Notes under the pieces: model-generated
Seen by the model: only the letters and a program-made list of their open reading frames with translations
Told to the model about the DNA's origin: nothing
Databases searched by the model: none
Shown here: positions 6,339-7,165 of the stretch, in pieces
How positions within the stretch are numbered: the stretch's first letter is position 1
Layout of the letters: each line of letters begins with the position of its first letter
Source: Verrucomicrobia bacterium UBA4286
GTDB taxonomy: Bacteria; Verrucomicrobiota; Kiritimatiellia; RFP12; UBA1067
Direction of reading: 5' to 3'
NCBI GenBank assembly: GCA_002395905.1
Contig: DGVK01000129.1
Coordinates: forward strand, 1-7,165
Length of the DNA: 7,165 nucleotides
Made by a program: the position numbers and the translations under genes

Positions 6339-6367
6339 TTGACAAAAGTTAGACATCTAACTATAAT
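6339..6367 (+). promoter_or_regulatory. consensus sigma-70-type promoter of marR
   Basis: TTGACA (6339-6344) and TATAAT (6362-6367) are both perfect matches to the bacterial consensus, separated by the optimal 17 bases. The predicted transcription start, at about 6374-6375, is immediately before the marR ATG at 6376. A promoter this strong normally needs repression, which the operator in its spacer could provide. Confidence 0.85.
6347..6362 (+). promoter_or_regulatory. palindromic operator, probable MarR autorepression site
   Basis: AGTTAGA-CA-TCTAACT is an inverted repeat with two perfect seven-base arms and a two-base centre. It fills most of the promoter spacer and touches the first base of the -10. 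MarR-family dimers bind palindromes of about this size, and binding here would block RNA polymerase. That the adjacent MarR protein is the ligand is inferred from position. Confidence 0.7.
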
Positions 6368-6375
6368 ATGCCGCC

Positions 6376-6801
6376 ATGAAACACGATGCTGTGATGTTGA
6401 TGGGCAGAATTCACGAGCTGACCCAGAAATGGCTGCGCAGGGAACTCGCCTCTGCGGGGCTGCCCGGCGTTGCACCATCGCACGGGGATGTTCTTGCTCT
6501 TCTGTTCATGAAGGGGGAGTCGACAATGCATGAGCTCGCAGCGTTCGCCCATCGCACCAAGGCGACGACGACAGTGCTGGTAGACAAGCTGGAGGCGATG
6601 GACCTTGTGCGCCGCGCGACGTCAGTCTATGACGCGAGAACCAAGGTCGTTGTTCTGACCGAGCGGGGCGAGGCGCTGAAAGAGGATTTTGAACGTATAT
6701 CAAACAAGCTCGTTTCGATGGTTTACGCCCCGATTGGAAAGACCGGGGGCGAGAGGCTTGAGCAACTTCTGAACAAGGTTCTGGTGAGCCTTGAGAATTA
6801 A
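6376..6801 (+). CDS. MarR-family transcriptional regulator
   Basis: A 141-residue winged helix-turn-helix repressor. N-terminal dimerisation helix is at about 4-27 (MLMGRIHELTQKWLRRELASAGL), the DNA-binding domain runs from PSHGDVLALLF (34-44) through MHELAAFAHRTKATTTVLVDKLEAMDLV (51-78), and the wing carries the family D-x-R motif in DARTKVVVLTERG (86-98). The C-terminal helices (about 100-140) complete the dimer interface. There is no cysteine, so it is not a thiol-switch OhrR type; a small-molecule ligand is more likely. ATG 6376 gives the usual family N-terminus. There is no Shine-Dalgarno sequence because the predicted transcript starts at the ATG. The gene is 18 bases from the cupin gene and likely co-transcribed with it, so it probably controls both through the operator at 6347. 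Confidence 0.92.
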   Translation: MKHDAVMLMGRIHELTQKWLRRELASAGLPGVAPSHGDVLALLFMKGESTMHELAAFAHRTKATTTVLVDKLEAMDLVRRATSVYDARTKVVVLTERGEALKEDFERISNKLVSMVYAPIGKTGGERLEQLLNKVLVSLEN

Positions 6802-6819
6802 CAAAGAAAGGACAATCAG

Positions 6820-7165
6820 ATGAAGGAGATAAAAACAACGGCGGATATCGCCAACGCGACGGCAATCGACCTCGGTCCGATTTCGGGGATCAAGGACTAT
6901 GTTCTGGAACTCGGCCCCGAAGTCAAGATTCCAGGGAAGGTGTTTGGCGGTGCGGCAATCAAGGCCGGCGGCGCGGACTTCTCGCTGCAGGTGTTCGCAC
7001 CAGGCACGGAGGGCGGTTTCTACCACACGCACAAGGAGCATGAAGAACTCTACTTCTTCCTTTCGGGCGAAGGCGAATATCAGGTCGACGGCACGAACAT
7101 CCCTGTCAGGGAAGGCTCGGTCGTTCGCGTCTCGCCCGCCGGCAAGCGTGCCGTCCGCAACACGG
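6820..7165 (+). CDS. cupin-domain protein (3' end outside window)
   Basis: The first 115 residues of a small beta-barrel cupin. Motif 1 is clear: G-x-Y-H69-T-H71-(x4)-E76-(x6)-G83, the three-residue metal site. Motif 2 is GSVVRVSPAGKRAVRN (99-114), with the conserved Pro-x-Gly and Asn but Ala or Arg where the fourth metal ligand His is usual. The metal site may therefore be three-coordinate or altered. The N-terminal 40 residues lack a signal peptide, so it is probably cytoplasmic. ATG 6820 has AAAGGA at 6807-6812 with a seven-base spacer. The substrate cannot be told from the sequence. Pairing with a MarR regulator suggests a role in handling a small aromatic or stress-related compound, but that is only a tendency of such pairs. 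Confidence 0.85.
   Translation, partial: MKEIKTTADIANATAIDLGPISGIKDYVLELGPEVKIPGKVFGGAAIKAGGADFSLQVFAPGTEGGFYHTHKEHEELYFFLSGEGEYQVDGTNIPVREGSVVRVSPAGKRAVRNT

Noticed and set aside
6110..6478. A 122-codon minus-strand frame across the marR promoter
   Set aside because: It covers the consensus promoter, operator and marR start, and its peptide is not protein-like. The better minus-strand signal is the short radical-SAM-like frame offset from it.
1..7165. CRISPR array, tRNA, rRNA or insertion-sequence ends
   Set aside because: No spaced long repeats, no cloverleaf or rRNA-like segments, and no transposase or terminal inverted repeats were seen on either strand.

Overview
This window comes from a Gram-negative bacterium with an outer membrane: the first large gene encodes an outer-membrane beta-barrel with a signal peptide and a terminal phenylalanine. 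The DNA is moderately GC-rich and gene-dense. The gene content does not fix the phylum. A PVC-type lineage such as Kiritimatiellae/Verrucomicrobiota is a weak guess, made without any search.

Positions 1-275 hold the end of an unrecognised upstream region and a possible 41-residue gene, followed by a promoter. Positions 276-5802 form a phosphate-acquisition block in one direction: an alginate-export-family porin, then pstS, pstC, pstA, pstB and phoU. The pst genes are tightly packed, with 4-base ATGA overlaps at pstC/pstA and pstB/phoU. The likely division of labour is that the porin admits phosphate or phosphorylated solutes, PstS captures phosphate in the periplasm, PstCAB imports it with ATP, and PhoU signals PstB status to a PhoR-type kinase. 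Three arrays of four 11-bp-spaced repeats resembling PhoB-binding Pho boxes lie before the porin, before pstS and after phoU. Each ends 16 bases (start to start) before a -10-like element, although the third -10 is poor.

The main surprise is directly after phoU. The third Pho-box array leads into a 37-codon reading frame that starts like an OmpR/PhoB-type response regulator (MNSCKILVVE) and ends as the last beta-strand of a second, diverged copy of the porin. This looks like a deletion scar that removed almost all of a phoB-like gene, whatever followed it, and most of a porin paralogue. An assembly join is the main alternative. Next to it on the minus strand is what looks like a decayed radical-SAM gene fragment, so 5803-6340 reads as a graveyard.

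From 6339 a separate unit starts: a consensus promoter (TTGACA-N17-TATAAT) with a palindromic operator in its spacer, a MarR-family regulator, and a cupin protein cut off by the window end. The porin and marR start codons both lie exactly 8 bases after their -10 elements, which suggests leaderless mRNAs.
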